Shown: positions 46,992 to 55,963, counted from the stretch's first letter. The stretch: 64,000 nt of DNA from JBJHBP01 sp050485645 (GCA_050485645.1 JBJHBT010000014.1:1-64000); one strand, 5' to 3'. Translations and numbers: made by a program. Notes: a model not told the origin generated them from the sequence alone.

Positions 46992-47527
46992 ACGTGATCC
47001 GCACCGCACTGCCCGGCGTGGTGATCATCGAGCCCACCGTGCACGGTGACGAGCGCGGCTTCTTCGTCGAGACATTCCAGGCCGAACGCTATCGGGAGCT
47101 TGCCGGCATCGATCTGCCGTTCGTGCAGGACAACCACTCGCGTTCGCGTCGCGGCGTGCTGCGCGGACTGCACGCGCAGAGGCATCATCCGCAGGGCAAG
47201 CTTGTGCGTGTGGCACGTGGCGAGGTGTTCGACGTTGCCGTCGACATCAATCCCGCATCGCAGAACTTCGGCCGATGGGTGGGCATGCTGCTGTCCGATC
47301 GCAATCACCGTCAGGCGTGGATTCCGCCCGGCTACGCGCACGGCTTCGTCGTACTGTCGGAAACCGCCGACTTCGAATACAAGTGCACCGACTTCTACCA
47401 CCCGGATGACGAAATCGGTGTGGTCTGGAACGACCCTGACATCGGCATCGAGTGGCCCCTGATCGAAACCGTCGTATCCGCGAAGGATGCGGCGCTGCCG
47501 ACGCTGGCAAGCCTGAGGCCGTCATGA
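46988..47527 (+). CDS. rmlC: dTDP-4-dehydrorhamnose 3,5-epimerase
   Basis: The 179-residue cupin has ERGFFVETFQ near the N-terminus, RRGVLRGLHAQ with the catalytic His, PPGYAHGF and YKCTDFYHPDDE, all conserved in RmlC. It epimerises carbons 3 and 5 of the keto sugar from RmlB. Its start overlaps the rmlA stop as ATGA. Confidence 0.95.
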   Translation: MNVIRTALPGVVIIEPTVHGDERGFFVETFQAERYRELAGIDLPFVQDNHSRSRRGVLRGLHAQRHHPQGKLVRVARGEVFDVAVDINPASQNFGRWVGMLLSDRNHRQAWIPPGYAHGFVVLSETADFEYKCTDFYHPDDEIGVVWNDPDIGIEWPLIETVVSAKDAALPTLASLRPS

Positions 47528-47618
47528 TGGTCCGTTACCGTGCGCATCAGCGTGCACATGTGAGCGTGCATATGTGCTTGTATATGAGCGTGCAGATGAA
47601 CATGTGTGTGAGTCCATC

Positions 47619-48491
47619 ATGACCATCGTCGTTCTGGGTTCCTCAGGTCAGCTCGCCACGCACCTGCGCCAGCTGCTGCCCGATGCGCAGTTCTGGGGGC
47701 GTGACACCCTGGATCTGGCCCAGCTGCACGTGCTTCAGGATCGCCTGCGGTCCACCCGGCCCCGGGCCGTCATCAATGCCGCCGCCTATACGGCGGTGGA
47801 CGCTGCGCAGGGCGATGCCGATGCCGCCTGGCGCCTCAATGCCGAGGCACCCGGTGTCGCAGCGCGCGCGGCCGCGGCTGTGGGCGCAACGTTCACACAG
47901 GTCTCCACCGATTACGTGTTCGACGGCCGCGCCGACAAGCCGTATCAGCCGGATTCGGCAGTGAATCCGCTCGGTGTCTACGGTGCCAGCAAGCTGGGCG
48001 GAGAACTTGCGGTGCGTACACTGTGCCCGCGTTACTGGATACTGCGTACCAGCTGGGTGTTCAGCGCGTTCGGTGCGAATTTCGTGAAGACCGTGCTGCG
48101 TCTGGCGGGCAGCGGCAAGCCGATGCGCATCGTCGCCGATCAGTATGGTCAGCCCACCCATGCCGGCGATCTGGCCGCGGCGATTGCTGCGCTGGATGTG
48201 ACAGCCGCCGAACCGCCGCTGCCTTTCGGGACGTATCACGCCACCGGCGGTCCGGCCGTCACCTGGCACGCGTTCGCCGAGCGCATCGTCGAACTGGCGG
48301 TTGAGATCGGCCTGCTCGAGCAGGCGGTGCCGGTGCATGCGATCACGACAGCCGAGTTCGGCGCGCCCGCGCCAAGACCGCTGTTCGGTGTGCTTGCGCC
48401 AAGTGCGGCGCTGGAGGAGCGCTGCGGATCCGTCTTCGACTGGCAGCGTGCGCTGCGCGAGGTGCTGGTCAGGATTCGCGCGGCACGGTAA
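47619..48491 (+). CDS. rmlD: dTDP-4-dehydrorhamnose reductase
   Basis: The 290-residue protein has the Rossmann start VLGSSGQLATHL, INAAAYTAVDAAQ, VSTDYVFDG and the catalytic YGASKLGGE. It reduces the last intermediate to dTDP-L-rhamnose with NAD(P)H. The open frame extends upstream to 47574 through a low-complexity GTG/ATG-rich spacer, but ATG 47619 gives the family N-terminus. It is the last gene of rmlBACD. Confidence 0.94.
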   Translation: MTIVVLGSSGQLATHLRQLLPDAQFWGRDTLDLAQLHVLQDRLRSTRPRAVINAAAYTAVDAAQGDADAAWRLNAEAPGVAARAAAAVGATFTQVSTDYVFDGRADKPYQPDSAVNPLGVYGASKLGGELAVRTLCPRYWILRTSWVFSAFGANFVKTVLRLAGSGKPMRIVADQYGQPTHAGDLAAAIAALDVTAAEPPLPFGTYHATGGPAVTWHAFAERIVELAVEIGLLEQAVPVHAITTAEFGAPAPRPLFGVLAPSAALEERCGSVFDWQRALREVLVRIRAAR

Positions 48492-48501
48492 CGGAGAAAT
48501 C

Positions 48502-48576
48502 TGGTGGGCGATACTGGGATTGAACCAGTGACCTCTGCCGTGTGAAGGCAGCGCTCTCCCGCTGAGCTAATCGCCC
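48502..48576 (-). tRNA. tRNA-Val (anticodon CAC)
   Basis: On the minus strand the 75 bases fold into a full cloverleaf. The acceptor stem pairs GGGCGAT with ATCGCCC, the D-arm has GCTC-AGCGGGA-GAGC, and the anticodon arm is CTGCC-TTCACAC-GGCAG with anticodon CAC. The T-arm is ACTGG-TTCAATC-CCAGT, followed by discriminator A and an encoded CCA. It converges on rmlD, 10 bases beyond its stop. Confidence 0.97.
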
Positions 48577-48655
48577 GTGGGACGCAAGTTTAGTGGCAGC
48601 GGGAACCGGGGGCAACATCGTTGACATCCGGTTCCCGCCCGCGCCTTTGCCGCGT

Positions 48656-49813
48656 CTACTGCACCGTCTTCGTGCCGATATTCGAAAAGCCGCTCTCGAG
48701 GTTGTTGCTGTCGAACGCGGTTGCGACGAAGTAGTACGTGTTCGGAGTCAGCCCCTCCACCATATACGTGGTGATTCCGGGATTGTCGATGGTCACCGAG
48801 TTCGGATAGCTGCCTGGCGACGTGCCCCAGTAGATCCGATAGCCCGCCAGTCCGCCCGACAGCGGTGTGCCATCCTCGCGCTCGGTTGGCGGCAGCCACG
48901 TCAGGGTGGCGTGACCGTTGGCCGCCGCCACCACGGCAATGCTGAAAGCCGGCAGCGAGGCGCTGCCGTGGCCGTCACTGACCGAGATCACGATGTTGTT
49001 GTAGACGCCAAGGTCGCCGGCCTGGGGCGTGCCGCGCAGCCGGCCGGTCTGGGGGTTGAAGGTGGCCCAGGACGGACGATTGCTGATGGCATACTCCAGC
49101 GTCTGCCCGGAGCCGCTGCTGCCGGACGGCGTGAACGAGAACAGCTGGCCGTGCATGACCTCGCCCAGGGGCGTGCCGCTGATCGTCGGTGGCGGATAGT
49201 CGGGTGTACCCGGATCGCCCGGATCGCCCGGATCAACAGGATCGCCCGGATCAACAGGATCAACAGGATCAACAGGATCAACAGGATCGACCGGGTCAAC
49301 CGGGTCAACCGGGTCAACAGGATCCGTCGGGTCGGCAGGGATCACGGGATCGGCGGGAACCACAGGGTCGCCACCTGAGCCATCCCCACCGGAACCCGAT
49401 CCGTCTTTGGCCGCCAGCACATCGATGCCGAACGGCGCGAGGGAGGCGCCGCGGCTGCCGTTCTGCGCGGCGATGACGATGCCGCTGTACGTGCCAATGT
49501 CGCTGGTGCCAGGTGTGCCCTGGAGTTCGCCGGAGCTGACGTCGAACGTGGCCCAGGCGGGCCGGTTCTGAATGCTGAAACTCAGCACGTCACCGTTTAC
49601 GCCGCCGACTTCCGGCGTGAAGCTGTACCACAGGCCTTCCTCGACAGTGGTCTGCGGTTCGCCGACGATCGTCAGTGCCACGGCGGGTGGCGGACTGGAC
49701 GGTGGTTGCGCGCTGGCATTGCTGTCACCGCTGTCGTCGCCACAGGCCACGAGCAGCAGGCACTGGGCGAGGGCGATTGTGAGCCCGGCGAAACGTGATT
49801 TGCGAATGGTCAT
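48656..49813 (-). CDS. Ig-like/FN3-like lipoprotein with Asp-Pro repeat, c-di-GMP riboswitch controlled
   Basis: About 385 residues. A leader ends in a lipobox (LLLVAC). Two putative-Ig (He_PIG-like) modules follow, each with the pattern SISNRPxWATFxxxTGxLxGTP. The first lies at about residues 50-140 and the second at about 255-350. Between them is a stretch of Asp-Pro-Val/Gly repeats. The C-terminal part (LTWLPPTEREDGTPL ... GYRIYWGTSPG ... YYFVATAFDSNNLES) is fibronectin-III-like. ATG 49813 follows AGGAGGAAGG. A GEMM-I riboswitch lies 144 bases upstream. It is probably a surface or matrix lipoprotein; its binding partner is unknown. Confidence 0.82.
   Translation of the reverse strand: MTIRKSRFAGLTIALAQCLLLVACGDDSGDSNASAQPPSSPPPAVALTIVGEPQTTVEEGLWYSFTPEVGGVNGDVLSFSIQNRPAWATFDVSSGELQGTPGTSDIGTYSGIVIAAQNGSRGASLAPFGIDVLAAKDGSGSGGDGSGGDPVVPADPVIPADPTDPVDPVDPVDPVDPVDPVDPVDPVDPGDPVDPGDPGDPGTPDYPPPTISGTPLGEVMHGQLFSFTPSGSSGSGQTLEYAISNRPSWATFNPQTGRLRGTPQAGDLGVYNNIVISVSDGHGSASLPAFSIAVVAAANGHATLTWLPPTEREDGTPLSGGLAGYRIYWGTSPGSYPNSVTIDNPGITTYMVEGLTPNTYYFVATAFDSNNLESGFSNIGTKTVQ
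49208..49335 (-). repeat. 9-bp tandem repeat encoding Asp-Pro-x units
   Basis: About fourteen 9-base units (GGATCAACA, GGATCGCCC and GGGTCAACC variants on the plus strand) encode DPV/DPG tripeptides on the minus strand. Unit changes are in frame, so the linker length can vary without breaking the lipoprotein. Confidence 0.9.
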
Positions 49814-49956
49814 CCGTCCTTCCTCCTGAGCGGACTCCGGCCGTACTGAACACATCGGGCGTTGCGGCCGTCTGCGCGGTTCTTGCGGATAAAGGCAGGA
49901 AGTGACGGCGAACCGCACGCGAGCGTGTGGCGGTCCGTCAAGAAGGGCGACCTGTT

Positions 49957-50042
49957 GCGCCGGCAACCCCGCTGTCTTAGAACCTGCAGTCCCTTAGACC
50001 GGTGGCTTTGCGTCCCCACCTTTCGGTGGGTTTGCCTTTATC
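49957..50042 (-). ncRNA. Cyclic-di-GMP-I (GEMM-I) riboswitch 2
   Basis: On the minus strand the conserved core is present: GGCAAACCCACC, a GAAA tetraloop, then GACGCAAAGCCACCGGTC, and the second helix with AGCGGGGTTGCCGG. This is the GEMM-I layout, with the tetraloop, its receptor and the ligand-binding junction. It lies in the 5' leader of the lipoprotein gene that starts at 49813. Confidence 0.93.
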
Positions 50043-50089
50043 AGCGTTGTCAGTTCTGCGGGAGATTGACTCCTGAAACTCTGGTTAAG

Positions 50090-50122
50090 AAAAAATCAGT
50101 ACTCCGTGAACCTAGTTCACGG
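50090..50122 (-). terminator. Weak terminator between the two lipoprotein genes
   Basis: A perfect 8-bp stem (CCGTGAAC with GTTCACGG) is built around the stop codon of the upstream gene. On the minus strand six T residues follow, but only after eight other bases, so termination may be partial and riboswitch 2 may also see readthrough. Confidence 0.5.
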
Positions 50123-50831
50123 TCTTGAACGCGGTATTGGATCTGGCGCTTTCCAGCCCCGATGTGTCGAAGGCGGTGATCGCGAAGTAGTAGGTGGCCG
50201 GTACGAGCTGTTCCACGACATACGTCGTCACGCCCGGGTTCGCGATGGTGTCCACATTCGTCATGTTGGTCATCGACGTACCCCAGTACACGTTGTACCC
50301 GGCCAGGTCACCGAACAGCGGCGATCCATCCTCCCGTTCGGTCGGCGGCAGCCAGCTCAGCGTGGCCGATCCGCTGGCCGTGGCCACCACGGCGATGCTG
50401 AACGGTCCCAGCGTGACGGATTCTTCGCCGGCGGCAACCGTGATACGGATATCGGCGTACGTCCCGAGGTCGCCTGCGCCGGGCGTACCGTTGAGCCGGC
50501 CGGTGGCGTTGTTGAACTGCGCCCAGCCGGGGCGATTGCTGATCGAGAACGAAACCGTTGCGCCATCGGGCGCCGTCACCGTCGGCGTGAAACTGAACGC
50601 GGAACCGGACATCACCTGTGGCGCCGGCGAACCACTGATCGACAGCGGTGAGTTCGACGGCGGCGGAGTGCTTGGCGGCGGACTCGACGACGGCGGACTC
50701 GACGGCGGCGGGCTGCCACCGGGAGGCGGGTTGCTGCCGCCGCCCGAGTCGCCGCTATCGTCTCCGCAACCAGCCATCAACAGGCAGGCGGTAAGGAGAA
50801 GGAGCCAGCGATTCAATCCGAGTTTCGTCAT
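50112..50831 (-). CDS. Ig-like/FN3-like lipoprotein, short paralogue, c-di-GMP riboswitch controlled
   Basis: The 239-residue lipoprotein has the lipobox LLMAGC and GDDSGDSG directly after the cysteine, like its neighbour. A Pro/Ser-rich linker (about residues 30-62) is followed by one He_PIG-like module (SISNRPGWAQFNNATGRLNG) and a fibronectin-III-like C-terminus (LSWLPPTEREDGSPL ... YNVYWGTSM ... YYFAITAFDTSGLES). It is evidently a shortened paralogue of the gene at 48656-49813. Its own GEMM-I riboswitch starts 152 bases upstream. Confidence 0.82.
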   Translation of the reverse strand: MTKLGLNRWLLLLTACLLMAGCGDDSGDSGGGSNPPPGGSPPPSSPPSSSPPPSTPPPSNSPLSISGSPAPQVMSGSAFSFTPTVTAPDGATVSFSISNRPGWAQFNNATGRLNGTPGAGDLGTYADIRITVAAGEESVTLGPFSIAVVATASGSATLSWLPPTEREDGSPLFGDLAGYNVYWGTSMTNMTNVDTIANPGVTTYVVEQLVPATYYFAITAFDTSGLESARSNTAFKTVN

Positions 50832-50982
50832 CCGTTTCTCACCCTGTCAGCTGCGCACTGCACTTCGACGCACGAATGCGTCGAGCTCTTTGCTGACAAG
50901 GTGGGATCCGGATCCGGCTGCACCTGCGTGGTGCAGTGGAAGGCCGGATGGCGCGTGTCGGAATCTGTCCGTCGTCGCCAGA

Positions 50983-51066
50983 TTTGCCGGTAGCCCCGCT
51001 GTCGTGGGATTGCTCCTGTAGACCGGTGGCTTTGCGTCTTCACCTTTCGGTGAGTTTGCCTTTGTC
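50983..51066 (-). ncRNA. Cyclic-di-GMP-I (GEMM-I) riboswitch 1
   Basis: On the minus strand it reads GGCAAACTCACC, a GAAA tetraloop, GACGCAAAGCCACCGGTC, and AGCGGGGCTACCGG, the full GEMM-I consensus. It precedes the lipoprotein gene starting at 50831. It differs from riboswitch 2 mostly in the loop-side helix and in the spacer, while the core is identical. Confidence 0.93.
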
Positions 51067-51137
51067 AGCATCCGTGATTCTGCATGCGTTTGACTTACTA
51101 GCAACTGGTTGTTGCAACCTACGATGCTATAAATACA

Positions 51138-51153
51138 ACCAAGAACCGTGCCA
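51138..51153 (-). promoter_or_regulatory. Possible sigma-54-like promoter before riboswitch 1
   Basis: Minus strand TGGCACGGTTCTTGGT matches the -24 element fully but has TTGG in place of TTGC at -12. It lies about 70 bases before the riboswitch, a sensible position for the leader's start. The -12 mismatch makes the call tentative. Confidence 0.35.
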
Positions 51154-51681
51154 AAGATAACAAAACAAATAAAATCAAATGGTTGGGTTTTTTCGAATGG
51201 GCGGCCGGAGGCACGGATTGTCGCCAGAAACAGACCGTGCAAATCCATGCACGCGGTTATTATGTCTAACGCATTGGCGCATGCAAGCGCCGTTTTCCGG
51301 CGCTGAAAAGCTGCGCGACTGGTGCCGGCCGAGTCTTACCGTTGCACGTCATCAACTTGCGGACGCTTGTTCGCGTCGAGTGGTTGATGGCGGTTCACCG
51401 CGGTTTATCGATGTCCATCGACATTCACCCGCCCGCGGCGGCACGAATCCGGATGTCGCCACATGCAGACAGACGTCGAAACGGATGCCGGATCGCGTCA
51501 CTTGCTGCCCAAGTGCGTCAGTTGCGGGTTGCAACCGTTTCTGCAACAAAAAGACACGTCAGCAACCAGTGCGTGTAGTAGCCTACGCGCCTGCCGCGAA
51601 TCCGTGTTCCGGATCAGGCCCTCACGGATGGCCTGCGGCGGTGATTTCGCACTGACCTGTTGATTGCGGAGGACTGTGGGC
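51154..51681. other. Intergenic region before ugd
   Basis: About 530 bases with low-scoring open frames on both strands and no recognised motif. The end nearest ugd carries GCGGAGGA, about 12 bases before ATG 51682. Promoters for ugd must lie here but are not clear by eye. Confidence 0.4.
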
Positions 51682-53037
51682 ATGCGTGTGACGATATACG
51701 GCTCCGGCTATGTGGGACTGGTAACCGGGGCTTGCCTTGCCGATGCCGGCAACCACGTGATGTGCGTGGACGTGGATGAGAGCAAGGTCGCGCGACTGAC
51801 CAACGGCGACGTACCGATCTATGAGCCGGGTCTGAAGGAGATCCTGCACAAGGCCCGCGACGCCGGCCGCATCAGTTTCACCACCGACGCGGCGGCGGGC
51901 GTGGCGCATGGTCTGTTCCAGTTCATCGCCGTGGGCACGCCGCCCGGCGAGGACGGATCGGCCGATCTTCAGCATGTGCTGGCCGTGGCGCGCACCATCG
52001 GCGAGCACCTCACCGACTATCGCATTGTCGTGAACAAGTCGACGGTCCCGGTTGGCACGGCGGATCGCGTCACGGCCCAGATCCGCTCGGTTCTGGAGCA
52101 GCGCGGCGTACCGGCGGAATTCGACGTGGTGTCGAACCCCGAGTTTCTGAAGGAAGGCGCCGCGATCGAAGACTTCATGAAACCCGACCGCATCGTCCTG
52201 GGCACCGAAAACCCGCGCACCGCCGAACTGATTCGCACCCTCTACGAACCGTTCAACCGCAACCACGATCGGCTGTTCGTGATGGGCGTGCGATCGGCTG
52301 AGCTGACCAAGTACGCGGCCAATGCCATGCTGGCCACCAAGATCAGTTTCATGAATGAACTGGCCAACCTCGCCGAGCGCATGGGCGCCGATATAGAAGA
52401 GGTGCGCAAGGGTATCGGCTCGGATCCGCGCATCGGCTACGAATTCATCTATCCGGGTTGCGGCTATGGCGGCTCGTGCTTTCCCAAGGACGTGAAGGCG
52501 CTGTCGGCATCGGCGAACGACAATGGCTACGACGCCGTGATCCTGAATGCCGTGAACGCGGTCAACGACCGCCAGAAGACCGTGCTGTTCGACAAGATTC
52601 ACCGCTGCTTCAACGGTGAGCTGGCCGGTCGCGTCATCGCGGTGTGGGGGCTGTCGTTCAAGCCGAACACCGACGACATGCGTGAGGCGTCCAGCCGCGT
52701 TTTGATCGACGCGCTGCTGGCGGCCGGCGCGCGGGTGCGGGCCTACGACCCGGTAGCCAGTGACGAAGCCAGACGCATCTATGGCGAGCGGGACGATCTG
52801 CTGCTGGTCGATCGCGCCGAGAAGGCGCTGCAGGGCGCCGATGCGCTGGCCATCGTGACCGAGTGGCGCGAGTTCCGCAGCCCGGATTTCGACATGATCC
52901 GCCAGACGCTGCGCCAGCCGCTGATTTTCGACGGCCGCAATCTCTATGATCCGCGCGTGCTCAGCCATCAGGGAATCCGCTATTTCGCGATCGGGCGGGG
53001 CGAGTCGGCGCACCCGGTGGATCGATCAGGCGCCTGA
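51682..53037 (+). CDS. ugd: UDP-glucose 6-dehydrogenase
   Basis: The 451-residue enzyme has the NAD-binding TIYGSGYVGLVTGACLA at the N-terminus, FVAVGTP-like FIAVGTPPGEDGSADL, NKSTVPVGTAD, and the catalytic-Cys motif GYGGSCFPKD near residue 260. The C-terminal domain keeps LSFKPNTDDMREA. It oxidises UDP-glucose to UDP-glucuronate, a donor for exopolysaccharides. ATG 51682 is preferred to the in-frame TTG 51664 because it starts at the first beta strand. It heads the XrtA-type EPS block. Confidence 0.95.
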   Translation: MRVTIYGSGYVGLVTGACLADAGNHVMCVDVDESKVARLTNGDVPIYEPGLKEILHKARDAGRISFTTDAAAGVAHGLFQFIAVGTPPGEDGSADLQHVLAVARTIGEHLTDYRIVVNKSTVPVGTADRVTAQIRSVLEQRGVPAEFDVVSNPEFLKEGAAIEDFMKPDRIVLGTENPRTAELIRTLYEPFNRNHDRLFVMGVRSAELTKYAANAMLATKISFMNELANLAERMGADIEEVRKGIGSDPRIGYEFIYPGCGYGGSCFPKDVKALSASANDNGYDAVILNAVNAVNDRQKTVLFDKIHRCFNGELAGRVIAVWGLSFKPNTDDMREASSRVLIDALLAAGARVRAYDPVASDEARRIYGERDDLLLVDRAEKALQGADALAIVTEWREFRSPDFDMIRQTLRQPLIFDGRNLYDPRVLSHQGIRYFAIGRGESAHPVDRSGA

Positions 53038-53194
53038 TCCGGCACCGGAGCTGGTGTCCGGCCTGGCGTCTGGTCGGGGGATGGCGCCTCCGCCTCAGCT
53101 GCGGTCGCGGCGGCGGATCGGGCCGGCGCGCCACATGCGTCAACCATGGCCTGCGTCATGGACAAGGCGCGCTCTGTTCAGGTATCAAGGTCGG

Positions 53195-55963
53195 ATGAAT
53201 TCCCGTCTTAGTGGCTGTCTACCCATCGCCCTGGCCGTCCTGCTTGCCGCCTGCTCGTCCGACGGGCCGGCGGAGCGGTATGCACGCGCCGCCGCCGGCT
53301 TTCAGGCCGGCGATTACGCCATGGCCTCGATCGACCTGCGCAACCTGCTGCAGCAGAACCCGGATCACCTCGAGGCACGACTGCTGTACGGGCGTACGCT
53401 GCTGGCCACCGGCGAATCCGCCCAGGCCGTCCGCGAACTGGAAGCGGCACGCGAACTGGGTGCCACCGTCGAGCAGCTCGCGATTCCGTTGGGTCTGGCG
53501 CTTGCCGAAACCGGCCGTACCGACGCCGCCGCTGATGAACTGGAATCGCTGCCCGACCGTGAGCGCGATGCGGACTGGCACACCGCCTGGGCGCAGGTGC
53601 TGGTCATCGATGGATTCAACGAAGCGGCACGCGATGCCTACCAGCAGGCGCTGGCGATCGATGCATCGCACTATGAAGCGCTGCTCGGACTTGCGCGGCT
53701 CACCGCCTCACGGCTGGACCCGGATGCTGCGTTCGCCATCGCGGACCGCGCCATCGCCGCCAACCCGCAGCGCCCCGATGCGTACGAGCTGCGCGGCCAT
53801 CTGCATCTGCGCGCGCGCAATGTCATCGCCGCGGAAGCGGATCTGTCTGCGGCGGCGCGGCGTTTCGCCACCGGATCGGTCACGGTGGGCGAACTCAACA
53901 ATCTGCTGATGCTGACACAGCTGCAGTTCCGGCTTGGGCGCGCCGATGCGCTGGCGTCCACCGCAACGCTGGCAGGCGCGCGCTCCAGCGGCAGCGCGGT
54001 GGCGCTGTTCGCCGAAGGCGCCGCGCTGTTTCTGCGCGGCGAATATCGCGATGCCACGAACACCCTTCAGCGTGCCCTCAATCAGTCGCCGAATGAGCCG
54101 GCGATCCGCTCCATGCTCGGTGCCAGCAGTCTGGCGTCACGCAATTTCGGTCAGGCCGAGCAGCACCTGCTGGCGGTGCTGGAACTGCGGCCGGGCGATG
54201 CCGGCGCCATGCGCCTGCTCGCCGAAACCCGGCGCCGCCAGGGTCGGCCCGAAGCGGCGCTGGACGTGCTCGATCGCATGGGTGAGGCGGCGAACGATCC
54301 GGGCACGCTGGCGATGCGCGGTCTGCTGCATCTGGAAACCGGCGATCCGGGGCAGGCGGTGGCGCTGCTGGAACGTGCCGGCTCCGCCGCGCCGGCGGAC
54401 ATCGGTGTGCGTCTGCAGCTGGCGCGGGCCTATATCGCCAGCGGTCGTCATGACGACGCAGCGGAGCTGTTCGCCGCACCGCTGGGCGAGGGCTCGGAAC
54501 GCGCCGTGGCATTCGCCAGTGAATTGCTGTCGCACCCTGCCAACCGCGAAGACAGCAGTCCGCGCGAGCTGGCCCGCACGGCCATCGCCGAACAGGGTGA
54601 AACGGCGGCGAACCTGATGGGTGCCGGGCTGTTTCTGCAGGTGCTGGGCGAAGACGAACCTTCGCGTGCCATGTTCGAACGCGCCGCCCAGGCCGATCCC
54701 GCATTCACGCCGGTGCGGCTGGTGCTGGCGGCCCAGGCGCTGAGCGCCGCCGATCACGCCAGGGCGCGTTCCCTGTATGAGTCCGTTACGCGCGGTTCGC
54801 CGAACGAACACCGTGCGTGGCTGGGCCTGGCCCGGGTGGCCCTCGCCGGTGAGGCCATCGATGAAGCCGCCACATTCGCCGCCCGGGCCGCCGAGGTGGC
54901 GCCCGATCAGGTGGCGCCATGGCTGGGCGTGGCGCAGTTGAGTCTGCTGGCTGATGATGTTGCCGCGGCGGAGCAGGCCGTGGGTTCCGCTTTGAATCTG
55001 GCACCGGACAATGGCGAGGCGCTGACACTGGCGGCCGAAGTGGCCATGCGGATGGATGCGCCGCGGCAGGCGCTGGCGCATCTGCGCCGCGCCGCGGATC
55101 TGGAGCCTGGTCGCCCGGACCGCTGGGCCAATCTGGCGCGCGTGCAGCGTGAACTGGACGATGCCGACGGCGCGCGGGAGTCGCTGCTGCGCGTCGCCGC
55201 ACTGGCACCGTCCAATGCGGCGGCGCGTTACGAACTGGCGCAGGCGGAACTGGCCAGTGGCAACACGGCGTCGGCCCGACGGATCGCTCAGGATCTGCAG
55301 GCCGACTTTCCGGACATGGCGGCCGGCTTCCTGCTCGAGGCCAGCATCCTGATGGACACCGGCGGCTACGAACGGGCGGCGGCGCTGTTCGAATCCGCCT
55401 ACCAGCGGCGTCCCGGTTTCGAAGCCGCGTTCGGGGTCTTTCATGCGCGCAGGTCCGGTGGCATGAGCGATGCGGATGCGATGCTGCGTCGATGGCTGGA
55501 AGCCTCGCCGGACGATGTCCAGGCCTGGCTGGTACTGGCCGACCACCACCAGTCGCGGGACGAGACCGGGCCGGCGCTGGCCGCCTACGAACGTGCGCTG
55601 CGACTGCAGCCGGAACATGTGATTGCACTGAACAACGCGGCGTGGATGTATATCGGGCAGAATGACGCGCGTGGCCTGGCCTATGCCGAACGCGCGCACC
55701 GACTCGCGCCGCGTGCGGCCCCGGTGCTCGACACCTACGGCTGGGCGCTGCTGCAGGCCGGGGAGCTCGATGCGGCGCTGGCGCGTCTGGGTGAGGCCGC
55801 CGGCCTTGCGCCGGAGGCGCCGGATATCCAGTATCACCATGCTTACGCGCTGGCTCAGGCCGGGCGCGGCAGCGAAGCCCGCGGCATACTGGAGCGACTG
55901 CTGGCGGATTCAGGGTCATCCGCTGTCCACGAGCGTGCACGGGCACTGCTTGCGGATCTGTGA
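53195..55963 (+). CDS. prsT: PrsT-like TPR lipoprotein (XrtA/PEP-CTERM system)
   Basis: About 922 residues. A leader ends in a lipobox (VLLAACSS) and more than twenty tetratricopeptide-like helical pairs fill the rest. It is Ala/Arg/Glu-rich (for example GDYAMASIDLRNLLQQNPDH, VIALNNAAWMYIGQNDARGL). Length, lipobox and place match the TPR protein PrsT that accompanies exosortase A loci. It probably acts as an envelope scaffold for polysaccharide assembly or export. ATG 53195 is chosen for the lipoprotein leader; the frame is open upstream into ugd. Confidence 0.85.
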   Translation: MNSRLSGCLPIALAVLLAACSSDGPAERYARAAAGFQAGDYAMASIDLRNLLQQNPDHLEARLLYGRTLLATGESAQAVRELEAARELGATVEQLAIPLGLALAETGRTDAAADELESLPDRERDADWHTAWAQVLVIDGFNEAARDAYQQALAIDASHYEALLGLARLTASRLDPDAAFAIADRAIAANPQRPDAYELRGHLHLRARNVIAAEADLSAAARRFATGSVTVGELNNLLMLTQLQFRLGRADALASTATLAGARSSGSAVALFAEGAALFLRGEYRDATNTLQRALNQSPNEPAIRSMLGASSLASRNFGQAEQHLLAVLELRPGDAGAMRLLAETRRRQGRPEAALDVLDRMGEAANDPGTLAMRGLLHLETGDPGQAVALLERAGSAAPADIGVRLQLARAYIASGRHDDAAELFAAPLGEGSERAVAFASELLSHPANREDSSPRELARTAIAEQGETAANLMGAGLFLQVLGEDEPSRAMFERAAQADPAFTPVRLVLAAQALSAADHARARSLYESVTRGSPNEHRAWLGLARVALAGEAIDEAATFAARAAEVAPDQVAPWLGVAQLSLLADDVAAAEQAVGSALNLAPDNGEALTLAAEVAMRMDAPRQALAHLRRAADLEPGRPDRWANLARVQRELDDADGARESLLRVAALAPSNAAARYELAQAELASGNTASARRIAQDLQADFPDMAAGFLLEASILMDTGGYERAAALFESAYQRRPGFEAAFGVFHARRSGGMSDADAMLRRWLEASPDDVQAWLVLADHHQSRDETGPALAAYERALRLQPEHVIALNNAAWMYIGQNDARGLAYAERAHRLAPRAAPVLDTYGWALLQAGELDAALARLGEAAGLAPEAPDIQYHHAYALAQAGRGSEARGILERLLADSGSSAVHERARALLADL

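Noticed and set aside
50990..51060. The CACC-TTTCGG-TGAG hairpin read as a terminator
   Set aside because: There is no T-tract, and the surrounding bases match the GEMM-I riboswitch core; the same core recurs at 49957-50042.
51179..51655. Plus-strand open frame before ugd
   Set aside because: Cys/Arg/Pro-rich with no start signal or motif; more likely intergenic sequence.
54137..55840. Long minus-strand frames opposite the TPR lipoprotein gene
   Set aside because: Arg/Pro/His/Gln-rich shadows of a well-supported gene, with no domain or signal peptide.
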